Shown: one piece after another, positions 47,915 to 57,847 of the stretch
How the letters are laid out: each line of letters starts with the position of its first letter
Numbering within the stretch: position 1 is the stretch's first letter
From: Symsagittifera roscoffensis
Lineage: Eukaryota; Xenacoelomorpha; Acoela; Convolutidae
Assembly (NCBI RefSeq): GCF_963678635.1
Contig: NC_087067.1
Span: forward strand, 23,009,547 to 23,073,546
DNA length: 64,000 nucleotides
Reading direction: 5' to 3'
Position numbers and translations under genes: made by a program
Notes under the pieces: model-generated
Told to the model about the DNA's origin: nothing
Database searches by the model: none
Seen by the model: the letters and a program-made list of their open reading frames with translations, nothing else

Positions 47915-48890
47915 CTGCACCTTCAGTTCCAAAATCTGACAACCGATTAAAATTTGGATTGGGATTCTCGGACGAGTTACTAAGGACGAGTCTAATGGTG
48001 GTGTGGTAGCTGATGAAACTGTCATGGTGTCCGATCCCGATAACCATTCGATATTGCGTGCAACACAGGATATACAGAGGGAGCTGAAATCAAATTGTAA
48101 CTTCCGTGACCTGAACATCATTTACAACTTGATGACAACAGCCTCCAGGAGCAACAAAGGAAACAATGTGGAGTTGCCTGGCTGGGGGCCAGAGGACTGG
48201 GTTGAACTTGGTAGCTGTCTGGCGAAAATCTAAAGACCGGAAGGTCACATATGTGGAGGTTTTGACTGCGTGAAGATTCTTGCGAAACAACACAAGCTAA
48301 TGACGATGTTAATCGGAAACATAGCAATGAAAGTGAAAACGGGAACAGAACTAAATGCAGATTACCACGGAGGGACTGAGGTGAATTTAGTGACTGCACT
48401 AGGATTCCACAGCATGTTTGGTTCTTTAGAGTCACTAATCCTTTCCGGGAGTGTTACAAAAAGAACAGAAAAACATTGCAGAGTGGAGAGAAGCCATAGA
48501 AACAGAAATGAACATCCGGCAGAGTGAAGTTTATCGCAGACCTTCGGGAGCGCGATACCTAGTGGGGTTGACGTTGTCACCGATGGGCAAAAGCCGATAC
48601 GCAGTGCACTTTGTGACAGTGGATGTGAATATTACAAGGACGATTGTGGACCAAACCTTCTCAGTGTCGAAATGTGTAAGATTAGCGAGAATGTCGCAGA
48701 AATCCTACGAGTTGCTATGTAAGATGTTTGCAGCTGTTCCAGAACGAACCAAAGAAGAATTAGAACTGAAACTGGGAAGAAGTTCTTGGGATACGCTAGT
48801 ATGAACTTTAGTGATTTTGAAAGACAGAAGCAGTAAGGATCGACAGCAACAGATTACAACGCAGTAGATGAAAACGACGAAATCCACCGA
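47915..48890 (+). pseudogene. Unknown module, part C
   Basis: Text includes SDPDNHSILRATQDIQREL (48030-48090), ELPGWGPEDWVELGSCLAK, KILAKQHKLMTMLIGNIAM (48270-48326), SGARYLVGLTLSPMGKSRY and VDVNITRTIVDQTFSVSKC (48620-48675). The last two recur in the third copy at 55.68-55.82 kb and, diverged, in the minus-strand copy near 12.75-13.1 kb. Cys-containing and beta-richer than parts A and B. No family recognised; fossil. Confidence 0.6.
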
Positions 48891-49670
48891 GTAATGATGG
48901 AAGTGGAACCACTACTGGAAGCGTCCGGGAAACGTAACTGGAGGAGCATCATGTTGACACATGATGAGTTCCCCTGCCATTGCTTGCTACAAACATGGTG
49001 GTATCCCGAGCGCAGTAATCTCGTGTTGATCTGGGACTCTGGAGAGCTGCTCTCCATGAGTTTACGAGATTCATCACATCCCATAACGATAGTGATAGTA
49101 GGAGTTATGATGGCAATTCGATGGCTGGAAGCTCAGCTAAAGGAGAACAATAGACAGGAGGCACCGACGAAAGAACAATTGCAGGAATTGGATTGTCTAA
49201 CAGATTTAGATCTTTTCGGACAATGTGCAAAATCTTGAACATTCCGATAGAAGTGAAAAAGATATGGGCCACAAGACAACTGATGCCATGGTTTAGAGCC
49301 AACATGACTGGATGGTTGTACGAGTATGCCAAGAAACCTATATCGAAGCACGGGCAGGGCGTAAAAGTGCGTATCAGCTGGACATTGCAGCAGGTGCTTT
49401 CAAGCGAGCTTGTGTAACTCATCGGAATGCAGTGACTAACACTTTGAAAAAAAATCTAGAGAGAAACTAGACGTTGTGCCTCCACAACAGCTTCTGCAGA
49501 AACAGGGAGACGAGCGTAGATCCTCTACCTTGTTGCAAACAAAGGGTAGAAGAGCAAAAGTGTTGGAGGACTGCCTCCAACAGTGGCAGGATAGCCACCT
49601 ACGTGTTGCGAGACAATAAGTCTGAAAGTGCTGAGTCAAAGTCACAGGAGGAGGATATGGAGCATTGACA
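48891..49670 (+). pseudogene. Unknown module, C-terminal part D
   Basis: Text MLTHDEFPCHCLLQTWWYP, LIWDSGELLSMSLRDSSHP and VGVMMAIRWLEAQLKENN (48950-49150), LMPWFRANMTGWLYEYAKK (49280-49337), then a basic Gln/Arg-rich tail. It is the most copied part: four + strand copies in the window (49.0, 50.6, 52.2, 56.0 kb) and one diverged minus-strand copy (12.5-12.7 kb). Confidence 0.6.
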
Positions 49671-52600
49671 AATAGCCGAAAAACAAGATACAAAAAAGAG
49701 AAAATATAGAAGAATTTAGAAGTGTTAGAAATTCTAAACGACGAGAATAAAAAAGAAAACAAAGAAGTGAACGAAGAAGTGAGCAAAGAAACAACGACGG
49801 TGAGGATGTTAAATCTCAGAAATGTTTATGTTAGAAAAACTCAATTGAAAAACTAAGCAACTAAGCTTTTAGTTGAAACTGAATGTAAGAAAACTTTTAG
49901 TTGATTTTTGAAGTTAAGAGTTTGTTGCATTTATAAGTTTGCGTTGTAATTTCTGTTAATGGCTTAAGAGACACTTTTTATTTATCTAGAGAGGCTCTAG
50001 TGAAGAGTATAATAAAAATTCTAGTCTGCATGATTGTTTTAAATCAACTAAGACGACTGATCACTTTGTGGTGATAAGAAGTGCTTGGGTAATCTCTTGA
50101 AGAGGTAGATTATTTCATTGTTCTTTCTAACCACCAAGTACCTTAATTTTATTATTCAGAACCAATAACAACTAAATTTCGAAGGGAAGAAGCATAGCAG
50201 GATAATTTTAGTTCGTTGGTTGGCAGGACTGTCCTGCGTCCCAACTTTTTTTTAATCCTAGGACAAAAATTTTTAAATCGAGACATTGGCATTAAAAGTC
50301 AGAAAAGATGTCTTTATCCTAGGTCATATCCTTGAAAGTGCAGGTTAATGAAAAAAATTGGAAGGCTATAACAGTGTAGTATGATACCATTTATTTTCTG
50401 CGGTGAGTCGATGTGATGTGGATAAAAGTGGTGTAATGCATTTTGTAAATTCTGTTTGATGGCACTGTACCATTTTGATGAATACTGCGAGACTTAATGA
50501 GGACATTGACCGGGCTGTCCGGGGAGTATGTGCCATTTGACCAGAATGCCGTCAAAATGCATTTCGCATTCGAAATTTTGTTTTAGCATCTGAGTGAGGA
50601 AATTGGCGGTTTTGGCGGATTAGTGGTGTTGATCTGGGACTCTGGAGAGCTGCTCTCCATGAGTTTGCGAGATTCATCACATCCCATAACGATAGTGATA
50701 GTAGGAGTTATGATGGCAATTCGATGGCTGGAAGCTCAGCTAAAGGAGAACAATAGACAGGAGGCACCGACGAAAGAACAATTGCAGGAATTGGATTGTC
50801 TAACAGATTTAGATCTTTTCGAGACAATGTGCAAAATCTTGAACATTCCGATAGAAGTCAAAAAGATATGGGCCACAAGACAACTGATGCCATGGTTTAG
50901 AGCCAACATGACTGGATGGTTGTACGAGTATGCCAAGAAGCCTATATCGAAGCACGGGCAGGGCGTAAAAGTGCGTATCAGCTGGACATTGCAGCAGGTG
51001 CTTTCAAGCGAGCTTGTGTAACTCATCGGAATGCAGTGACTAACACTTTGAAAAAAAATCTAGAGAGAAACTAGACGTTGTGCCTCCACAACAGCTTCTG
51101 CAGAAACAGGGAGACGAGCGTAGATCCTCTACCTTGTTGCAAACAAAGGGTAGAAGAGCAAAAGTGTTGGAGGACTGCCTCCAACAGTGGCAGGATAGCC
51201 ACCTACGTGTTGCGAGACAATAAATCTGAAAGTGCTGAGTCAAAGTCACAGGAGGAGGATATGGAGCATTGACAAATAGCCGAAAAACAAGATGCAAAAA
51301 AGAGAAAATATAGAAGAATCTAGAAGTGTTAGAAATTCTAAACGACGAGAATAAAAAAGAAAACAAAGAAGTGAACGAAGAAGTGAGCAAAGAAACAACG
51401 ACGGTGAGGATGTTAAATCTCAGAAATGTTTATGTTAGAAAAATTCAATTGAAAAACTAAGCAACTAAGCTTTTAGTTGAAACTGAATGTAAGAAAACTT
51501 TTAGTTGATTTTTGAAGTTAAGAGTTTGTTGCATTTATAAGTTTGCGTTGTAATTTCTGTTAATGGCTTAAGAGACACTTTTTATTTATCTAGAGAGGCT
51601 CTATTGAAGAGTATAATAAAAATTCTAGTCTGCATGATTGTTTTAAATCAACTAAGACGACTGATCACTTTGTGGTGATAAGAAGTGCTTGGGTAATCTC
51701 TTGAAGAGGTAGATTATTTCATTGTTCTTTCTAACCACCAAGTACCTTAATTTTATTATTCAGAACCAATAACAACTAAATTTCGAAGGGAAGAAGCATA
51801 GCAGGATAATTTTAGTTCGTTGGTTGGCAGGACTGTCCTGCGTCCCAACTTTTTTTTAATCCTAGGACAAAAATTTTTAAATCGAGACATTGGCATTAAA
51901 AGTCAGAAAAGATGTCTTTATCCTAGGTCATATCCTTGAAAGTGCAGGTTAATGAAAAAAATTGGAAGGCTATAACAGTGTAGTATGATACCATTTGTTT
52001 TCTGCGGTGAGTCGATGTGATGTGGATAAAAGTGGTTTAATGCATTTTGTAAATTCTGTTTGATGGCACTGTACCATTTTGATGAATACTGCGAGACTTA
52101 ATGAGGACATTGACCGGGCTGTCCGGGGAGTATGTGCCATTTGACCAGAATGCCGTCAAAATGCATTTCGCATTAGAATTTTTGTTTTAGCATCTGAGTG
52201 AGGAAATTGGCGGTTTTGGCGGATTAGTGGTGTTGATCTGGGACTCTGGAGAGCTGCTCTCCATGAGTTTACGAGATTCATTACATCCCATAACGATAGT
52301 GATAGTAGGAGTTATGATGGCAATTCGATGGCTGGAAGCTCAGCTAAAGGAGAACAATAGACAGGAGGCACCGACGAAAGAACAATTGCAGGAATTGGAT
52401 TGTCTAACAGATTTAGATCTTTTCGAGACAATGTGCAAAATCTTGAACATTCCGATAGAAGTGAAAAAGATATGGGCCACAAGACAACTGATGCAATGGT
52501 TTAGAGCCAACATGACTGGATGGTTGTACGAGTATGCCAAGAAGCCTATATCGAAGCACGGGCAGGGCGTAAAAGTGCGTATCAGCTGGACATTGCAGAA
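49023..52600 (+). repeat. 1.6-kb tandem array across the 3' end of the main element
   Basis: Units begin at GTGTTGATCTGGGACTCTGG at 49023, 50626 and 52230 (periods 1603 and 1604 bp; third unit partial). Each unit has part D coding text, about 600 bp of 3'-UTR (TAATAAAAATTCTAGTCTGC near 50007 and 51612), a GTTGGCAGGACTGTCCTGCG block, the PPT-like GTCCGGGGAGTA and the first about 100 bp of the LTR. At the joints the LTR text GATTAGTG leads into GTGTTGATCTG, while the plain LTR has GTGTTAATCTG, so the array probably arose across this 11-bp near match. Copies are about 98-99% identical by eye. Confidence 0.9.
50527..50630 (+). repeat. LTR start (U3 end) in the 3' array, first occurrence
   Basis: TGTGCCATTTGACCAGAATG begins at 50529 after GGGCTGTCCGGGGAGTA. 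A second, almost identical occurrence starts at 52133. They define the 3'-UTR/LTR boundary and, by comparison with 24097, the 5' LTR start. Confidence 0.65.
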
Positions 52601-53460
52601 ATTGGCGGTTTTGGCGGATTAGTGGTGTTAATCTGACAATTTTATGAATCAGGAGTGGTTAAGTTGGCCTGACATTCTGATTTTTAAAAACCCAATTTGA
52701 GCGTTAAAAACATATGACAATTAGAGATTTCGCGAAACTGAAACTGCGAAAGAGAAACAACAACAAAATTCGTTTGACCAGGTCAGGTGAACGGCAATTG
52801 TGCGATACTGATTGAAATTGAAATAGGAACAACTGTTAGAAGACCATTCCGATTTATGACGATTATGCCGCTACAATCGTTACAAAGCAATTTTCGAACC
52901 AGGAAGGGTGTTGGGATGACGTGACCAGCCTTCCGGAAAAAGATAAAACAGCTCTTCTTCCGGATTGAAGAATCCGCAAGGGTCTCGGGAAGTGAACTCA
53001 AACATTATTGAAAGTAATTTTTAGCTTCCTGAGGATTTTTAGCTTCCATTATTGGGAGTAATTTTTAGCTTCCTGAGCTTCCTTTTTAGCCTAAAATCGA
53101 ATTCATTTTCAGATAATGAGAAGCTAGGAGTTGAGTGAAAGGGTTGATCCATCTCCGATAGGAATGATGATTTTCATCCACTGAACAAAAACAACAGTAA
53201 AATAATAAATAAGTAGTAGCCCTGTTTTTAGGAGTGACCTCGTGGTCTGGGGATACTGAGATCCAGTCATGAGCTCACAATTTTTGCATATAACCAAGTT
53301 AATCAGAGCGTTCTGGCCGAAGCCGGAAACATTAACGTGAAAGGACCACACAAAGAACTGGCTTTGGCAGAGACGGTTAAAAGCATGTAGAGCTGTCTTT
53401 AGACACTTGCCAGTCGTTTTACAACCTGGTTTTTTTTCTGTCGATAGATAATTCCGGGCG
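52600..53460 (+). repeat. 3' LTR of the main element (partial)
   Basis: It aligns with 24.18-25.01 kb: GAACGGCAATTGTG(C/T)GATACTG, GCCGCTACAATCGTT, GACGTGACCAGCCTTCCGG, GTTGATCCATCTCCGAT and GTAGCCCTGTTTTTAGG occur in both, in order, ending near GGGCGAATGTT. The downstream LTR part with the TATA box is not recognised here. Confidence 0.75.
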
Positions 53461-53880
53461 AATGTTACAACGTTTTCGATTAATTTATCACGAAGTTTAC
53501 AAAAGGAGATAAAGGAATTAGAAACGTATATAACGAAATTTTTCGCTTGTAAGTGCATCTTCAGGTTTAAAAACATCAAATTTTTAGACTATGGTCATCG
53601 TTCATAAGGATATCTTAAGAGAATATCATAAAGATAACTCCATGGTTGATGATAATTTCGTCAAATTTCAATTCTTTTGAACCTGATGATGGACAAATGT
53701 GAGAAATTGTTTGTAATTTACTCGTTTTATTCCTACCTCCTAAATTTTGTGAAAATTGAAAACATTTAAACTGCAAGTTGAGCAAAGATTCGCGTAATTT
53801 TTAGTGCTTCTGCAGGTTTTAAAAATTTGCTTGAGAAAACAATTCAATTAAAATAAATCCAAGAACAAACCTTTTCATTT
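53461..53880. other. AT-rich interval between two LTR pieces
   Basis: No gene. It contains TTCGCTTGTAAGTGCATCTTCAGG, a type of phrase seen in various invertebrate repeats; not enough to assign a family. Confidence 0.3.
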
Positions 53881-54720
53881 GTGCCATTCGAAAGTTTGAC
53901 CTTGAGAAGAACGTTTAGTCATGATTTTGGGGTGAAATGCAATTTTTCAAAAAATCCAATTCAGCATGTCATGCTCAAATTTCTCGCGACATCTGATAAT
54001 ATCAGAAAAAAAGAACAGAAAATTCGAACTACAATCGCGGGAAAGTAGTCAAAAATAGCAGCGGGAAATTGCTATTCTTGATTTCCGATACATAATTTGA
54101 ATAAGAGTAGAGCTGTCTTATTCTTGGCAAGAGACAGAGAGTTATCAAGAGTGAAGGGAGAGTAAATTTGAGTCGACCAGAATGAACCTTCGGTGGAAAG
54201 GTGGGCAACCGAAGTCTCCCAATGGTCCAGACCCAAAATTTATTTCTTGAGCTAAAACTAATTCATTGCAAACTTCTCGTTTTAAACTTAATTACCCATC
54301 AAATCTAGAGTTGCTTTGTAGTTTAGTTACTCGATTCTAGAGGTCGTGTCGGTATGTTAGTACCATATTTAGTTTTCGTGAGTGTGTTTTACATTGTTAT
54401 GTTGAGTTAGGGAGAGTTTTTAGGTTGATCCATCTGAAATGTATCAAACGTCCACTGTCTAAAAAAAGTAACTATACATAAGGTTCCGACCCTGTTTTTA
54501 ACGGCGTTTTTGTATTTTGGGTAGTTCGAGACCTAAGTATGGGGGCGTTCTTATTTTCTAGAGTGGGGGGCATTTTGGTAGTAGCCTTTGAGATGTAACG
54601 CGGGTTTTAGTCTCATGTCGCAAGTGAACCGAATTGGTTCCGACCGCTTGAGGTAGAAGAACACAACACATAGTGTCCTTGACTCTTGAGCCAATGGTTA
54701 TAGGGCCTAATTTTCTTTAA
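53880..54720 (+). mobile_element. Further LTR fragment of the same family (fossil)
   Basis: Starts TGTGCCATTCGAAAGTTTGA and matches the inverted LTR at 23.51-22.7 kb: CTCGCGACATCTGATAATAT against CTCGCGACAGCTGAAAATAC, CCCAATGGTCCAGA in both, GGTTCCGACCCTGTTTTTAA against GGTTCCGACCCTGTTTTTAA. It belongs to the minus-strand element's LTR lineage rather than that of the main element. Old. Confidence 0.65.
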
Positions 54721-55230
54721 CCTCATATGTGACTTAAGTAGGCGACTGTTACAATTATCGAAAGATATGATGGCAAGTACATCGAATATTTATTTTTCAA
54801 AAGACTAGTAACAATATGCAATAACTTTGGCAAGTTTAAATCAGAAGGTCAGAAAGTATCAATGGTAACCGGAGGTACACTGGTCCTTCATCATTTGACC
54901 CATTCAAATGCCAAGTGAATTGCATATTGTTTCGAAGTTTCATTAATTAAGGATATCTGACTCGAAATTAGTATTAGTCAAAGAAGCTTTACAACAATTG
55001 ACGGTGCATGGCAGCCTATGTTTGAATAATATTTCGGAGCGTACCCACGTAGCCGCATTCCAGGATAGCCGAAAAATCTAAATACCTCCGGTTTTAATTA
55101 AAATAAATCAAACAATTCTTCACTAAATTGTGATGCATTCTGCTTGGACAGTTTTTTGGATAGATATTTCGTAACCGATTTCGATCTATACAAAACGATA
55201 ACGTGGTCCGAACGGATCAGCAGCAGGTTC
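54721..55230. other. Unassigned interval
   Basis: No convincing frame, repeat or signal seen. It precedes the LINE fragment. Confidence 0.3.
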
Positions 55231-55561
55231 TGATAAAATAGTTCCTCAAATTTTTAAAGATCATGTTAGTAAGTCGAATGGCAGTGCAGGACATAATTTT
55301 CTGAAATCGCTTACTAAGCTGATAAACCTCATTGGAGATGGCAAAATACCCAAATCCCTAAGACCTTTCTTTTTTGGCGCAAAGCTTATCGCCCTCAAGA
55401 AGATAGACGGAGGGTTGAGACCGATTGCCATAGGCAACACGCTGAGACGTATCGCATCTAAATGCGCTGGAAGCAAGGCCCTCTCCGAGCGACAAATTTT
55501 TTTCGGAAACGAACAAGTAGGATGCGGTGCTAATGAAACTAGAACAAAAGGTTGAGATGGC
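55231..55561 (+). mobile_element. Non-LTR (LINE-type) reverse transcriptase fragment
   Basis: The + frame from about 55262 reads SLTKLINLIGDGKIPKSLRP, FFFGAKLIALKKIDGG, then LRPIAIGNTLRRIASKCA and ERQIFFGNEQVGCG. This is the RT region 'P..R.. RPI.....RR...K', typical of a widespread family of animal non-LTR RT proteins; the catalytic YADD region is not included. About 100 residues remain of a protein normally several hundred long, so it is a truncated copy. The longer open frame on the opposite strand is its shadow. Confidence 0.7.
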
Positions 55562-56870
55562 ACGGCCATCAGCTTAGAAGTGTTTCCGGGAGTATTACAA
55601 ACTGAACAGAAAAACATTGCAGAGTGGAGTGAAGCTATAGAAGCAGAATTGAACATTCGGCAGAGTGAAGCTTATCGCAGACCTTCGGGAGCGCGATACC
55701 TACTGGGGTTGACGTTGGCTCAGATGGGCAAAAACCGATACGCAGTGCACTTTGTGACAGTGGATGTGAATATTACAAGGACGATTGTGGACCAAACCTT
55801 CTCAGTGTCGAATAAGATTAGCGAGAATGTCGCAGAAATCCTACGAGTTGCTATGTAAGATGTTTGCAGCTGTTCCAGAACGAACCAAAGAAGAATTAGA
55901 ACTGAAACTGGGAAGAAGTTCTTGGGATACGCTAGTATGAACTTTAGTGATTTTGAAAGACAGAAGCAGTAAGAATCGACAGCAACAGATTACAACGCAG
56001 TAGATGAAAACGACGAAATCCACGAGTAATGATGGAAGTGGAACCACTACTGGAAGCGTCCGGGAAACGTAACTGGAGGAGCATCATGTTGACACATGAT
56101 GAGTTCCCCTGCCATTGCTTGCTACAAACATGGTGGTATCCCGAGCGCAGTAATCTTGTGTTGATCTGGGACTCTGGAGAGCTGCTCTCCATGAGTTTAC
56201 GAGATTCATCACATCCCATAACGATAGTGATAGTAGGAGTTATGATGGCAATTCGATGGCTGGAAGCTCAGCTAAAGGAGAACAATCGACAGGAGATGCT
56301 GACGAAAAAACAACTGCAGGAACTGGATTGTCTAAAAGACTTAGATCTTTTTGAGACAATGTGCAAGATCTTAAACCTTCCGATGGTAGTGAAGAAGATA
56401 TGGAACAGAAGAGGACTGATGCCATGGTTTAGAGCCAACATGACTGCATGGTTGTACGAGTATGCCATGAATCATATGTCGTAGCACGGGCAGGGTGTAC
56501 AGTGCGCATCAGCTGGACATTGCAGCAGGTGCTTTCAAGCGAGCTTTTGTTACTCATCGGAATGCAGTGACTAACACTTTGAAAAAAAATCTAGAGAGAA
56601 ACTAGACGTTGTGCCTCCACAGCAGCTTCTGCAGAAACAGGGAGACGAGCGTAGATCCTCTACCTTGTTGCAAACAAAGGGTAGAAGAGCAAAAGTGTTG
56701 GAGGACTGCCTCCAACAGCGGCAGGATAGCCACCGACGTGTTGCGAGACTAAATCTGAAAGTGCTGAGTCAAAGTCACAGGAGGAGGGTATGGAGCATTG
56801 ACAAATAGCCGGAAAAACCAGATGCAAAAAAGAGAAAATTTAGAAGAATTTAGAAATGTTAGAAATTAAT
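55562..56870 (+). mobile_element. Third partial copy of the unknown module, parts C-D (fossil)
   Basis: Picks up directly after the LINE fragment. SGARYLLGLTLAQMGKNRY and VDVNITRTIVDQTFSVSNK (55580-55830) match 48.54-48.68 kb; VGVMMAIRWLEAQLKENN and MPWFRANMTAWLYEYAMN (56029-56484) match part D; the Gln/Arg-rich tail LLQKQGDERRSSTLLQTKG follows (56611-56808). It differs from the 49-kb copies at a few percent, more in the middle. Similarity stops near 56.87 kb. Broken. Confidence 0.75.
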
Positions 56871-57650
56871 CACAAAGGAAAAAGTTGAACTCAGCGATAA
56901 AGTGATTCACAAATATATTTTTCTCTCTCCGGCGAAGAGTTCAATTGATAAAATTGGGTAGGGTAATTAATCGCATTAAAGTGGTTGTGGTATTGCTCTA
57001 TTTATAAGAAATTCGAGTTGTGTAATTAGGATTTACAAGTTTTCCAATCGTATCGGACGTATTAACGATTAGTGATGTAGCAGTATTCGCAATTAAATGA
57101 CTCCACTAGCCGAAAAAGAATCGAGTTATAAACATTGGGTGCTCAATGAATAGTACCAGATAAGGTATTGATTGCGCTGGAAGTAAGTTGATATCGCATC
57201 AAAACTTAACTCAACAAGTAATTCCTTTTTCAAATCAGAAGGAATCCAATATCAAAAAAGAGCACAAAAGTAAGCTAGGTATAACGGCCTATTTTGCTCA
57301 AAAAATTCCAACCAACAGAATGGTGACAAAAATTTTTGTACATGATGTCGCCATTTCGCACCATTTGAAGATATAATGATCAAAGTACGAAAAAATGCTG
57401 GGAAAAAAATTTGAATTTGTGAAAGAAAATCTTTCAAAAAGCCGTCGATGTGGCTAAATAAAACGCTGTCTTTCTCCGAATCGTCAATTGTGTCTACTAT
57501 TAAATGGTAATGAAGTCAAGAGCTCTCCAACCTCTTGCTCGGGAAAGTTTAAGTTGCCGTGGTCAGATTATCTGCGATGATGAGTGAGGTAAAACTGTTA
57601 GTGTGATTCCTCAAATTGCTCGTGCAAGCTCTATAAGTTTTGTCAATGTG
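56871..57650. other. AT-rich non-coding interval
   Basis: No gene supported. Short open frames only. Confidence 0.3.
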
Positions 57651-57679
57651 ATTGATCGACGATGGTATCTTTTTTCAGG

Positions 57680-57847
57680 TTAGTTGGAATGTCAACACAC
57701 CTCGGACAATTGTCCCAGTTTCCACCTGAACAATCTACAAATAACCGGTCACCGCAGAGCTCTGGAGGACCTACATTTACACGTTGTCTTGTTGAAAAAC
57801 GGATAACGATTTCGAAAACTAAGAACTCGGCTGCCAATGAATCCTAG
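57680..57847 (+). other. Possible terminal exon (weak)
   Basis: A strong acceptor-like TATCTTTTTTCAG ends at 57679. It is followed by an open stretch (GQLSQFPPEQSTNNRSPQSS, then RCLVEKRITISKTKNSAANE) to TAG at 57845-57847. Minus-strand frames over 57.64-58.1 kb are also open and cysteine-containing, so neither strand can be preferred. No family recognised. Confidence 0.25.

Larger units (their letters stand above)
24097..53460 (+). mobile_element. Giant Ty3/gypsy LTR retrotransposon with a second coding region (fossil)
   Basis: Part order: 5' LTR (about 24.10-25.83), leader with minisatellite (to 27.58), gag (27.59-32.84), a short region before RT (to 33.52), RT and RNase H (33.64-34.95), spacer (34.98-36.15), integrase (36.19-36.99) and post-integrase region (37.2-38.5). 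Then come an intercistronic gap (38.52-38.92), a second coding region with an SGNH hydrolase (38.92-49.67), and amplified 3'-UTR and 3' LTR (49.7-53.46). Family assignment rests on the RT motif MPFGLCNATATFQRLM with YVDDVV, integrase H-H zinc finger and core sequences, and RT-RH-IN order. The two LTRs agree at roughly 80-85% by eye (for example GTTGATCCATCTCCGAT in both), so the insertion is old. It has several dozen breaks and carries internal tandem duplications. Confidence 0.85.

Noticed and set aside
42370-49670. Class I/II env glycoprotein
   Set aside because: Only one convincing hydrophobic helix, and no fusion peptide, furin site or ectodomain cysteine pattern visible; left as unknown.
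24097-53460. Polinton/Maverick or other large DNA virus-like element
   Set aside because: No protein-primed polymerase, packaging ATPase or terminal inverted repeats seen; RT, RNase H, integrase order and LTRs fit Ty3/gypsy.
53500-53580. Penelope-like or other repeat signature (TTCGCTTGTAAGTGCATCTTCAGG)
   Set aside because: Too short and no coding support; similar phrases occur in several repeat classes.
55261-55656. 131-codon minus-strand frame
   Set aside because: It is the antisense shadow of the LINE RT fragment, whose + frame carries the RT motifs.
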